From: Mytilus trossulus
Taxonomy: Eukaryota; Mollusca; Bivalvia; Mytilida; Mytilidae
Direction: 5' to 3'
Assembly: GCF_036588685.1 (NCBI RefSeq)
Contig: NC_086375.1
Coordinates: 43,865,270-43,929,269 of the forward strand
Length of the DNA: 64,000 nucleotides
The translations under genes and the position numbers were made by a program. The notes below the pieces were generated by a model. The model did not search any database and was not told where the DNA came from. It saw only the letters and a program-made list of their open reading frames with translations. Shown in pieces: positions 54,095 through 63,070 of this stretch. How positions within the stretch are numbered: position 1 is the stretch's first letter; every line of letters begins with the position of its first letter.

Positions 54095-55675
54095 CCTCTA
54101 AAAATTGACTATAAAGGACAATAACTCCTTGGGGTCAGTTGACCATTTTGGTCATGTTGACTTATTTATAATTTACTTCTATCTATAATAATATTAAAGA
54201 TAATAACCACCAACAGCAAAGTTCCCCTAAAATTACCAATTCAAGGGCAGCAACCCTGTTTGTTGGATTCACCTGAAAATTTCAGGGCAGATAGAATTGA
54301 CCTGATAAACAATTAAACACATGTCAGATTTGCTCTAAATACTTTGATTTTGAGTTATAACCCCAAAACTGCATTTTACCCCTATGTTCTATTTTTAGCC
54401 ATGGCAGCCATCTTGATTGGTTGGCCGGGTCACGCCACACATTTTTTAAACTAGATACCCCAGAGATGATTGTGGCCAAGTTTGGATTAATTTGGACCAG
54501 TTGTTTTAGAGGAGAAGATTTTTGTAAAAGATTACTAAGATTTACGAAAAATGGCTAAAAATTAACAATAAAAGGCAATAACTCCTTAGGGGGTCAGTTG
54601 ACCATTTTGGTCATGTTGACTTATTTTTAGGTCTTATTTTGCTGAACATTTTGCTGTTAATAGTTTACTTCTATCTTTAATAATAATCAATATAATAATT
54701 AAAAACAGCAAAATTTCCCTAAAATTCCCAATTCATGGGCAGCAACCCAACAACATGTTGTCGGATTCACATGAAAATTTCAGGGTAGATAGACCTAGAC
54801 CTCATAAACAATTTTACTTTAGTCAGATTTGCTCTAAATGCTTTGGTTTTTGAGTTATCAGCCAAAAACTGCATTTTACCCCTATGTTCTATTTTAAGCC
54901 ATGGCGGCCATCTTGGTTGGTTTGCCGGGTCACGCCACACATTTTTAAACTAGATACCCCAATGATGACTGTAGCCAAGTTTGGTTTAATTTGGCCCAGC
55001 AGTTTCAGAGGAGAAGATTTTTGTAAAAGATAACTAAGATTTACGAAAAATGGTTAAAAATTTATTATAAAGGGCAATAACTCCTAAAGGGGTCAACTGA
55101 CCATTTTTGGTCATGTTGATTTATATGTAAAACTTACTTTGCTGAACATTATTGCTGTTTACAGTTTATCTCTATCTATAATAATATTCAAGATAATAAC
55201 CAAAAACAGCAAAATTTCCCTAAAATTACCAATTCAGGGGCAGCAACCCAACAACGGGTTGTCGGATTCATCTGATAATTTCAGGGCAGATAGAACATGA
55301 CCTGACAAACAATATTATCCCGTGTCAGATTTTCTCTAAATGCTTTGGTTTTTGAGTTATAAGCCAAGACCTGCATTTTACCCCTATGTTCTATTTTAAG
55401 CCATGGTGGCCATCTTGGTTGGTTGGTCGGGTCACGCCACACATTTTTTAAACTAAATACCCCAATGATAATTGTAGCCAAGTTTGGTTTAATCTGGCCA
55501 AGTAGTTTCAAAGGAGAAGATTTTTTTAAAAGATTACTAAGATTTACGAAAAATGGCTAAAAATTGACAATAAAAGGCAAGAACTCCTAACTAATAGGGG
55601 GTCAGTTGACCATTTTGACGGACGCCAAGTGATGAGAAAAGCTCACTTGGCCTTTTAGGCCAGGTGAGCTAAAAA
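54095..55675 (+). repeat. Tandem array of a 500-bp bivalve repeat ending in a hairpin
   Basis: ATAACTCCTT-type starts lie at 54121, 54578, 55077 and 55580 (unit lengths 457, 499, 503). Each unit has GTCAGTTGACCATTTTGGTC, AACAGCAAA.TTCCC, TTTCAGGG.AGATAGA, CCCCTATGTTCTATTTT, GGGTCACGCCACACATTTTT and AGAGGAGAAGATTTTTGTAA. Unit 1 lacks about 40 bp (TTTTGCTGAACATT..GCTGTTA). The array ends in a 13-bp hairpin, AGCTCACTTGGCC (55640-55652) with GGCCAGGTGAGCT (55658-55670). No protein is implied. Confidence 0.85.
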
Positions 55676-55829
55676 AAAGCATACGAGTGCCACAAATACG
55701 AACTAATAAATACAATCCAACCAACCAAAGAAAGAATCCGATGTCAACCAAACTGATTATATGCAGATTCATATTCAAGATATCAAAATAAAACAAGTCA
55801 TGGCTAATGGGGTCCATTTCAAGCATTTT

Positions 55830-56050
55830 CGTCACTTGGCGTCCGTCGTCGTCGTTCGTTATAGTTTATAAAAATGTCTTCCTCTAAAACTGCGGGACTA
55901 AATTTATTCAAACTTAGTAATCATCGGTGTATATAATTTAAAATTTATGTTCGGTGACCTCGTTTACCAACCAAGATACCTCACACGGCTAAAATAGAAC
56001 ATAGGAGGCAATGCATGTTTTGTCTATTATTCTGAAAACTGCTGTCAGAT
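55830..56050 (-). repeat. Inverted partial unit of the same 500-bp repeat
   Basis: TCACTTGGCGTCCGTC (55832-55847) is the exact reverse complement of GACGGACGCCAAGTGA at 55617-55632. It is followed by inverted blocks AATGTCTTCCTCTAAAACTG, GGTGACCTCGTTTACC and AAAATAGAACATAGGAGGCA. The array and this piece could fold as a large hairpin around about 200 bp of unrelated sequence. Confidence 0.75.
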
Positions 56051-56199
56051 GGGACTGAGTTGTTGCCTTTAAATCAGTGACGAATGTTGTCTTCTTTTGT
56101 TTTTCATTTTCGCCTATAATCTTAAAATAGCACAAATTATTAGCAAGACGAGATCTACATATATGTCACATGGTTGAAAATGCACATAGATCAACAGTG

Positions 56200-56445
56200 A
56201 ACACCAATCTAATTAATTTACCAGAATTAACGACAGAGTGAAAAAGGCTATTGGACACTAATTGGGTCGTCTAAAATTTGACAGATCACTATTTAGATCA
56301 AGAGTCAATGAAATATAATTGTACAAATCAGTCGAAAGTACGACAATTTATCAAACATTTGTGAAGTTGTGGTTTCACAAAGAGCTACTGTTGTACACTA
56401 TAGTGGAAAAGAAAAATTTGAAACATAACGTAAGTAAACATAGTT
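56200..56445 (+). promoter_or_regulatory. Promoter and 5' non-coding exon of zinc-finger copy 3
   Basis: Counterpart of 49430-49690. The exon probably ends at 56429, before GTAAGT (56430); with the TTCTCGTTTACAG acceptor at 57282 the intron is 853 nt. The conserved stretch is flanked by unrelated sequence on the upstream side, so it stands out as constrained or recently copied. Confidence 0.6.
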
Positions 56446-57282
56446 ATGGGAAAAAGGACATGAAACATTTAACTAAAACAATTTAACTTAAGGTGCACCT
56501 TTGTTTTAAATGTTGTTGATTAACACGTATTAATTGTATGGGGAATACTTCCATCCACATAATCGGAATTACCAAAACCAGTCAGCAAATGTATTTCGTC
56601 TACAATCATTTTAAATGTGCTAATAAAGAAATTTTTAAAAAATATTTAAAAATTTAATGAACCATTGTTGTAGGCCCCAAGTTTAAAAAAACACAAAATT
56701 GTTATATTCTACAAGCAGTAGCTTCCTCATAGTTGTCCGCGGCCTTCTGTGCGAATTAAGAAACTTATGTACAATAACATGCTTGGTTATATAAATAGTT
56801 GTTGGCCTCGTACCATTTACTAGAAACATAGAAACAAAGAATTATTTAAAAATTCTCTCGAATCGGTTTAGCTTAATGATGTTAATGATGAATTAACCCA
56901 AAACTTCCAAGATTTAAGACATATTTTCCTCAGTTAGCCTGTGCTTGGAAAGAATTTATAGGAACTACATTCCAGTGTATGAAAATGTGGTTAGTCTTAC
57001 TTTGTGAGGTGATGACTTATCAGAAATATTTGTAACAAAAGGTCCAACTTTTCAAAACATCTAAATGGCATTAAGAGATCATCTTACAGATGCCAAAATC
57101 AGAGTTTTAAAAAATCAAAATAATAAAAAAAAAAATGGAATATAAAAAATATCAATAATAAAAATTGAGCCCATAAAAAAATATTAATAACAGAAATCGA
57201 GACCATAAAAAAATGCCATCAACACACAAATAAACCAGATTCGTGACTCTTAGAATAATTATTTTGCTATTCTCGTTTACAG
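56446..57282. other. Intron of zinc-finger copy 3
   Basis: AT-rich. A 33-bp direct duplication near 57148-57214 (ATAAAAATTGAGCCCATAAA and ACAGAAATCGAGACCATAAA) sits just before the acceptor. No repeat family is recognised; the TTGGTGACC-type repeat in the copy 2 intron is absent. Confidence 0.5.
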
Positions 57283-57298
57283 GAAGAATTAACCGATC

Positions 57299-58720
57299 AT
57301 GACGATAAAAACAGACGATGACAGTTTCTTTATACAAGATCCAGAGTATTATGAAATAACAGAAGAAGAAATAGAAGACGAATTAGACGTAACTGAAGAA
57401 AGTGTCAAATTATTTTATAAAATCAAAGAAGAATATACAAGTGCGTTAGATCTGGTATTTACAGTTCAAGAGATTGAAATTCATAAACCTGTTGAAATTA
57501 TTAATCAGATAGCCGACCTGCCTCAAGATGTTGAAAAATCTCAGAAGGAACGAGCCGAGTGTGACATTCGTCTCAGAATATTCTCTGACAGACACACAAT
57601 GATCCGACATGAAATGTCCCACACGGGAGTCACAAAAAAACGAAGAAAGAAAACGGATGTCTGTCATAAATCTGGGAATGCTATTTCATTAGGTGAAATA
57701 ATACAAGATAAATCTTTGGAATGCAAAATTTGCTTCAAAATCTTTTCAAGGAGCTGGAATTTAAAAAGACATATGGAAGTTCATACAGGAGAATCAATTC
57801 GTGATAAGAAATTTCAATGTGATATTTGTGGAAAAGGTTTTGAGAAGAAATACCGTCTAGTGAACCATGTAAGATCTCACAATGGCGAAATTACTAACGA
57901 GGAGAAAAAATATAAGTTTAAATGCGGAGTGTGTGGTAAGCTTGTGCAGACAAAGAGAGAGTTTGAGGATCACAAGAGAGTCCATACAGGCGAACGACCT
58001 TTTCAATGTGATCTGTGTCATCTCTCATTCAAACAAAGGAGTCATCTCAGACGACACAATCTTGTTCACACTGGAGATTTATCACACAAAGGAGGTCCTA
58101 TCAAGTGTGATGTGTGTGGAAAGCTTGTGCATGGAAAGAGAGAATTTGAGGATCACATGAGAGTCCATACATGCGAGCGACCTTTTCAGTGTGATTTTTG
58201 TCCCCTCTCATTCAAACAAATGAGTCATTTCAAACGACACAATCTTGTTCACACTGGAGACATAGCACACCAAGAAAATGCTATACAGTGTACAATCTGT
58301 GGTCGACATTTTGGACAACTCCACCAGCTGACTCGCCATATGAAAATTCACAACACAACAGCTACGAAAGAATACAAATGTGACCTTTGTCCGAAAGAGT
58401 TCAGCGAAAAGCATCATCTCGCCCGACACGCTCGATTACATACTGGTGAAAAACCTTATAAATGTGATTTTTGTGATAAACAATTTACTTTTCACGCTTC
58501 TTTCACTTCTCATCGAAGAATTCACACCAACGAAAAGCCATACACATGTAGTATATGTACCAAATCATTCACACAATTGTCAACTTTGAAATATCACCTG
58601 TATGTGCACTCTGGGGAACCCCGTTATAAGTGTAAAGAATGCGGAGAACATTTTGGCAGGTACACTTATCTTCAAAAGCACAGACTAGAATGTATATATC
58701 ATATAGAATATAGACAATAA
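57299..58720 (+). CDS. C2H2 zinc-finger protein, eleven intact fingers plus one broken (array copy 3)
   Basis: A 473-residue probable nuclear DNA-binding protein. Residues 1-86 match copy 2 (DDSFFIQDPEYYEITEEEIE); IKEEYTSA fits the SUMO-type motif of copy 1. Residues 87-140, absent from copy 2, hold a degenerate finger whose second Cys reads Arg (CDIR, 88-91) and a basic KKRRKK that could aid nuclear import. Intact fingers start at Cys142, 174, 209, 237, 270, 298, 331, 361, 389, 417 and 445. Fingers at 270 and 298 are a duplicate of those at 209 and 237. One linker reads HTCERPF instead of HTGERPF. The last finger has His-x6-His and a longer tail (IEYRQ). The ATG lies 16 nt after the acceptor. 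Confidence 0.9.
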   Translation: MTIKTDDDSFFIQDPEYYEITEEEIEDELDVTEESVKLFYKIKEEYTSALDLVFTVQEIEIHKPVEIINQIADLPQDVEKSQKERAECDIRLRIFSDRHTMIRHEMSHTGVTKKRRKKTDVCHKSGNAISLGEIIQDKSLECKICFKIFSRSWNLKRHMEVHTGESIRDKKFQCDICGKGFEKKYRLVNHVRSHNGEITNEEKKYKFKCGVCGKLVQTKREFEDHKRVHTGERPFQCDLCHLSFKQRSHLRRHNLVHTGDLSHKGGPIKCDVCGKLVHGKREFEDHMRVHTCERPFQCDFCPLSFKQMSHFKRHNLVHTGDIAHQENAIQCTICGRHFGQLHQLTRHMKIHNTTATKEYKCDLCPKEFSEKHHLARHARLHTGEKPYKCDFCDKQFTFHASFTSHRRIHTNEKPYTCSICTKSFTQLSTLKYHLYVHSGEPRYKCKECGEHFGRYTYLQKHRLECIYHIEYRQ

Positions 58721-59149
58721 GAAATGAATTTGTTCCAGTTATATTTATGTCCTGAAGGATATTATGACTTTTTTCATCTATTTATGTAATTTGTGATCTC
58801 TATTATATATACAGCAATTCAAAGCTAGCTGTTATAGTTTTTATTCCGTTTTTCTTCATTTATATATATTATATTTGCAATGCATCACATTATTGAAACA
58901 GCATATATCTTACACTTACAAATCATTGTATGAAAGTGTAACACATGAGGTAACTTACTTATATATATATATATATATTATAGAAAACAAACAACAAAAC
59001 AACCAAACACACCGAGCTGTGAAATATAATAGCGTAGGTTGGAATAAAGAATCAAATTCTGCGTATATTTTGATTTAGTGTTATCACATAACTTCCAAAT
59101 GGGATATACAATATATCTGATTGGTTTTCTCCTCTGTAGCCGAGACTAC
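58721..59149. other. 3' flank of zinc-finger copy 3
   Basis: The start resembles the copy 2 3' UTR (GTGATCTCTATTATATATAC, AGCTGTTAT). TATATATA runs occur at 58959-58978. No gene is seen. Confidence 0.45.
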
Positions 59150-59370
59150 AAATATAAAAAAGAAGATGTGGTATGATTGCCAATGAGACAACTATCCACA
59201 AAAGACCAAAATGACACAAACATTAACAATTATGTGTCACCGTACGGCCTTCAACAATGAGCAAAGCCCATACCGAATATAGTCGGCTGTAAAACAATTC
59301 AAGCGAGAAAACTAACGGCCTTATTTATGTAAAAAAAATGAACGAAAAACTAATATGTAACACATAAACA
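59150..59370 (+). repeat. Bivalve repeat, AGATGTGG family
   Basis: AGAAGATGTGGTATGATTGC, CAATGAGACAACTATCCACA, TGTCACCGTACGGCCTTCAA and AACGAAAAACTAATATGTAA; the subfamily most like 17505-17770 in opposite orientation. Confidence 0.8.
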
Positions 59371-60344
59371 AAGTCACCAAGGACCATGAACATGAGGACT
59401 ACGTCAAAATAACCATGACGGTCCGACGTGTCAACATTGAATCATTTGAAATCACAGAATCTTAATTTAAAAACGGATCTGATCACGAATCTGCTCGTTG
59501 ACCAACAAATACCAGGCGCTTGTCTCAAATTGAGATCCCCCCCCCCCCCAAAAAAAAGACCTTAATATTACACTATAAAGGATCCCCAAACCCCAACTCC
59601 GAGAAAAGTGCCTGTGCAACAAACCATGAAAATGTCAATTCCAAATTATATTACTGTTATGAAAGGATTTAGGGCACTTGTGGAAATAATTAGAAATTGA
59701 AATAAAATAGATCTTATTTAAACAAAAGTATATGTTTATAGGTGATAAAGATAGTTCCAAGTAAAATATTATATAAAGGTCAAATGATTCGTTGATATAG
59801 GAAAATAAAATAAGAAGAAAACACATAAAGAAAATAGCGAATAACAAGCATATCTTAGATGCATGATAAACAAAAATAGTACAAGTCAAGAACCTCATTA
59901 GTTATTTGGCACGCGTTTAGAAGGTTGCCAGGTCTACGGACAGATGTGTATGTCGAATTGATATTACATCCAAGGTTATAACCATATTCACAGAATGTGT
60001 AGATACTATACAGCATCATGAATATTCAGTAATACATTTAGGCACACGAGATAGTTATTAGTAACCAATCAAAAAGTTTAGATACGAAGATTGACGTACA
60101 CAAGATATTAATTAAAATTTAACAAATCTTTAATTATCAATTATAATAGAGATCGGAAATTGAAATTCTTCCAAAAATATTATTTCATTTAATTTAAGAA
60201 ATAAAAGTCCAAATGCTTTTCAAAAACAAATAAATACATTTTGCATATTACGAAGCAATATAAGTTTTGGCAACACATTCCATCGTTTACAAAAGACGCT
60301 CAATCTTGTCTGGGGAACAAGAATGTCGGATAATGAGTAGTGAC
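59371..60344. other. Intergenic, nothing recognised
   Basis: AT-rich. A C run of about 14 followed by an A run lies at 59537-59558. The minus-strand frame at 59635-59898 has no recognisable domain. Confidence 0.4.
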
Positions 60345-60443
60345 TATAAAAGCAAATATAAGTCTACTGGCCGTACATTACATTACAATCCTTGTTCCAA
60401 CCAGCAAATTGAGTTGTCTTTTTTATATCATTAAAAAGGTAAG
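60345..60443 (+). promoter_or_regulatory. Candidate promoter with TATA box and non-coding first exon
   Basis: TATAAAAG at 60345-60352 is a strong TATA match. About 30 nt later, ACATTACATTACAATCC (60375) could be the transcript start, and CATTAAAAAG|GTAAGT gives a consensus donor at 60438/60439, so an exon of about 60 nt. The same exon-like segment is duplicated at 60643-60713. The gene it would serve is not visible in the rest of the window. Confidence 0.4.
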
Positions 60444-60642
60444 TTATATAATGTTAATTAAAGTAATTTAATAAAATAAATTAATTGCAAATTAATAGGA
60501 AATAATTCAATAAATATAATAAGTTTAATTCGAGCAATATTTGAAATAGAAATATATTTGTTATTGTCAGATGATAATCTTATTGTTAATCTGTATGATT
60601 TATGCACTGTAATATTTAACGATCAAAAAGAAAAGAAACATT

Positions 60643-60713
60643 ACATTACATTACAATCCTTGTTCCAACCAGCAAATTGAGTTGTCTTATTTATTTCATT
60701 AAAAAGGGGTAAG
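60643..60713 (+). repeat. Second copy of the exon-like segment
   Basis: Near-identical to 60375-60443 at an offset of 268 bp (CTTGTTCCAACCAGCAAATT, GAGTTGTCTT, CATTAAAAAG), but the donor reads GGGGTAAGAA, giving a weaker site. The TATA box is not duplicated with it. Confidence 0.7.
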
Positions 60714-60955
60714 AAGGCGCGAATCCCACTCTCGCTGCCAAGCAAGTCCACAACAACGACATGTAGTCCCCAGATGTTCAAACATCCTTCTACCTACAAG
60801 AACCGTAGAAGAACTCAGAAAACGAGAGAAGGCAAAACAACATCATGTTTATCAATAAAGAAACAACAAAGACAACCCTTATACAAACATCGAAACAAGT
60901 CACCACCATGTTCAGTTTTCAACAACAATATCAAAAACCTCATCACAACATTACA
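60714..60955 (+). other. C/A-rich segment with a short basic reading frame
   Basis: It differs in composition from its surroundings (many CAA/ACA triplets, few T). It carries a 67-residue frame at 60774-60977 (MFKHPSTYKNRRRTQKTREG...) that runs into the satellite. I see no domain and do not call it a gene. Confidence 0.35.
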
Positions 60956-61435
60956 CCGGACAGACACGTACATATAACAATCTTTCCAAAATAATATTTC
61001 CGGACAGGCACGTACACATTACAATCATTCCAAAATAATATTACCGGACAGAAACGTACACATTACAATCATTCCAAAATAATATTACCGGACAGACACG
61101 AACACATTACAATCATTCCAAAATAATATTACCGGACAGACACGTACACATTACAAACATTCCAAAATAATATTACCGGACATACACGTGCTAATTACAA
61201 TCATTCCAAAATAAATTGTAATAAATATTACCGGACAGACACGTACACATAACAATCATTTCAAAATAATATTACCGAACAGAAACGTAAACATTACAAT
61301 CATTCCAAAAAATGTATATTACCGGACAGACAAGTACACATTACAATCATTCCAAAATAATATTACCAGACAGAAACGTACTTATTACAATCATTCCAAA
61401 ATAATATTACCGGACAGACACGTACACGGATCTTA
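60956..61435. repeat. 44-bp satellite, about eleven units
   Basis: CCGGACAGACACGTACACAT units begin at 60956, 61000, 61044, 61088, 61132, 61176, 61231, 61275, 61322, 61366 and 61410. Spacing is 44 bp, apart from one 55-bp and one 47-bp step. Each contains ACAATCATTCCAAAATAATA. The units are little diverged, which suggests recent expansion. Confidence 0.9.
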
Positions 61436-61639
61436 TTTTAAATGTGTGGCTTTGAATAATTAAGTACAAAATTGGTGTAAATTCCTGTTGAACCCTACCA
61501 GACGAGCGTGCACACATTGTAATCTTTACTTCAACACATATAAATGATTAACGGCGAACACTCAAAGTTGACCTATGAATCAAGAAATTACCCAAAGGTT
61601 AATAATTTGGTGGAAACTTCAAATCATCAAGCATCTGTA

Positions 61640-61760
61640 CACAAGTTCGCCGCGATATAACCTTTGTGTGCTAATGCGGCGTAAAGCAACCAACAATCAA
61701 TCAATATACAAGTCCTAATCATGTCTCGCTTGCGACAAAAGCGAGACAACCATTAACTTA
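61640..61760. repeat. Retroelement-type tail (GGCGTAAAGCAACC, then AATCAATCAAT)
   Basis: TGCTAATGCGGCGTAAAGCA followed by ACCAACAATCAATCAAT resembles a bivalve LINE/SINE 3' end with an AATC tail (from memory). CTCGCTTGCGACAAAAGCGA follows, related to GCGACTTTTGTCGCAAAAGC near 8633. Confidence 0.45.
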
Positions 61761-62351
61761 CTATGACTATTATCAAATCCAATGTTTGAAGTTGTCTTGT
61801 GTTGATAAAGGAATTGTGTGCATATTCTTCAATCCAAACGCGGTAATACTTTTTTTTTCTTTTAAGCTCATTTTTCCTTTCTTTTCTTGTCTTTTGATTG
61901 GGTGTTTAAGTCTCGTTTGGTTTGCTGTGAAAACTTTAACACTTGTATGAACAAAATAGTTCGAACTGAACTTTGCAATAGGGATTGCAAACTAAACGAA
62001 AAACTTTTTAGAGGAAATTTGAGAATGAAAGACTGAATCAATGTTATTTTCAAGTCTTCACCTCGTCATTTCTGCATAAAACACATAAATGCATGGAACC
62101 AAACGTGAAATAGTTTGTAACTCAATCGCATAATCTAATAAATTGCTTCGCTGAGCTCATCTGGATACGACCGCAGATGTCCAACCTTGAAAAGTTAGGG
62201 CCAAAATGGACACAATATTCACGCTTGATACGGGTCTGAATTTGAATTGTTATTAAAATTTTGACACATACAATAGGTTTCTGACAGAATAACTGTAGTC
62301 AAAGAACTTTAAATTGGTCAGATGATGTGAATTCAAATTCAATGTCTTGCT
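61761..62351. other. Intergenic, nothing recognised
   Basis: No supported feature; the minus-strand frame at 61868-62053 is low complexity. Confidence 0.4.
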
Positions 62352-62475
62352 TTTGTGCAATACACTATGCTGTTGCGACCCCCCCCCCCCCCCCCAAAAA
62401 AAAAAAATACCCCCGTTTTTTTAGGGTTTGGTTGGGTTTTTTTTTTTTGCGTTTGTGCAATACACTATGCTGTTG
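62352..62475. repeat. 24-bp direct repeat 100 bp apart around homopolymer runs
   Basis: TTTGTGCAATACACTATGCT (62352, continuing GTTG) recurs exactly at 62452. Between them lie a C run of about 18, an A run of about 13, CCCCCG, and T-rich and GGGTTT sequence. Confidence 0.8.
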
Positions 62476-62589
62476 AATGTACTCAATACTTTATATGATC
62501 ACTTTAGAGGATATTTACGCTTCACTTTATAATAACGCTTCAGAACATTTAACGCTTCGCTATGGCACGCCTGAACCACTTTTATTAAT

Positions 62590-63070
62590 TAATCTTAGAT
62601 TATCTCAGATAAATTAGGTTTATCTGAGATAATCCCGGTTTATCTCAGATAAACTTAGATTATCTCAGCTTAATTCAAATTCGAAAAAATCCTAGTTTAT
62701 CTCAGATAATACAGAAAATTCATTATCTGGAGAAAATCCCGGTTTATTTGAAAATATTAAGAAAAGCTAGGTTTATCTGAACGATTTTCAGATAATCCTA
62801 ATTTATCTCCAGATAATTGATTATCTGAATTTCAGATAATTCATTATCTCATTTTCCAGATAATTTAGTTTTAAATATACCAAAGAATAATGTAACGAGT
62901 GTTCTGATTGGACGACAATCGTTTGCCAGATTATTTTTAAAAAATACCGTCAGATAATTCATTATCTCATTTTCCAGATAATTAAGGTTTATTACGGATT
63001 CTAAATATACCAAAGAACAATGTAACGAGTGTTATAATTGGACTACTATCGTTTGCAAGATTTTATATGA
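62590..63070. repeat. GATA-type palindrome cluster and a 130-bp direct duplication
   Basis: About twenty TTATCT/AGATAA sites lie within 400 bp. TTATCTCAGATAA or TTATCTGAGATAA occurs at 62600, 62620 and 62640, a half palindrome at 62660, and another full one at 62697. A second layer is a direct repeat at an offset of 130 bp: TAAATATACCAAAGAA.AATG, TAACGAGTGTT and ATCGTTTGC (62872-62937 and 63002-63065). Confidence 0.8.

Noticed and set aside
60774-60977. 67-residue basic protein
   Set aside because: C/A-rich low-complexity composition, runs into the 44-bp satellite, and there is no homologous feature I recognise.
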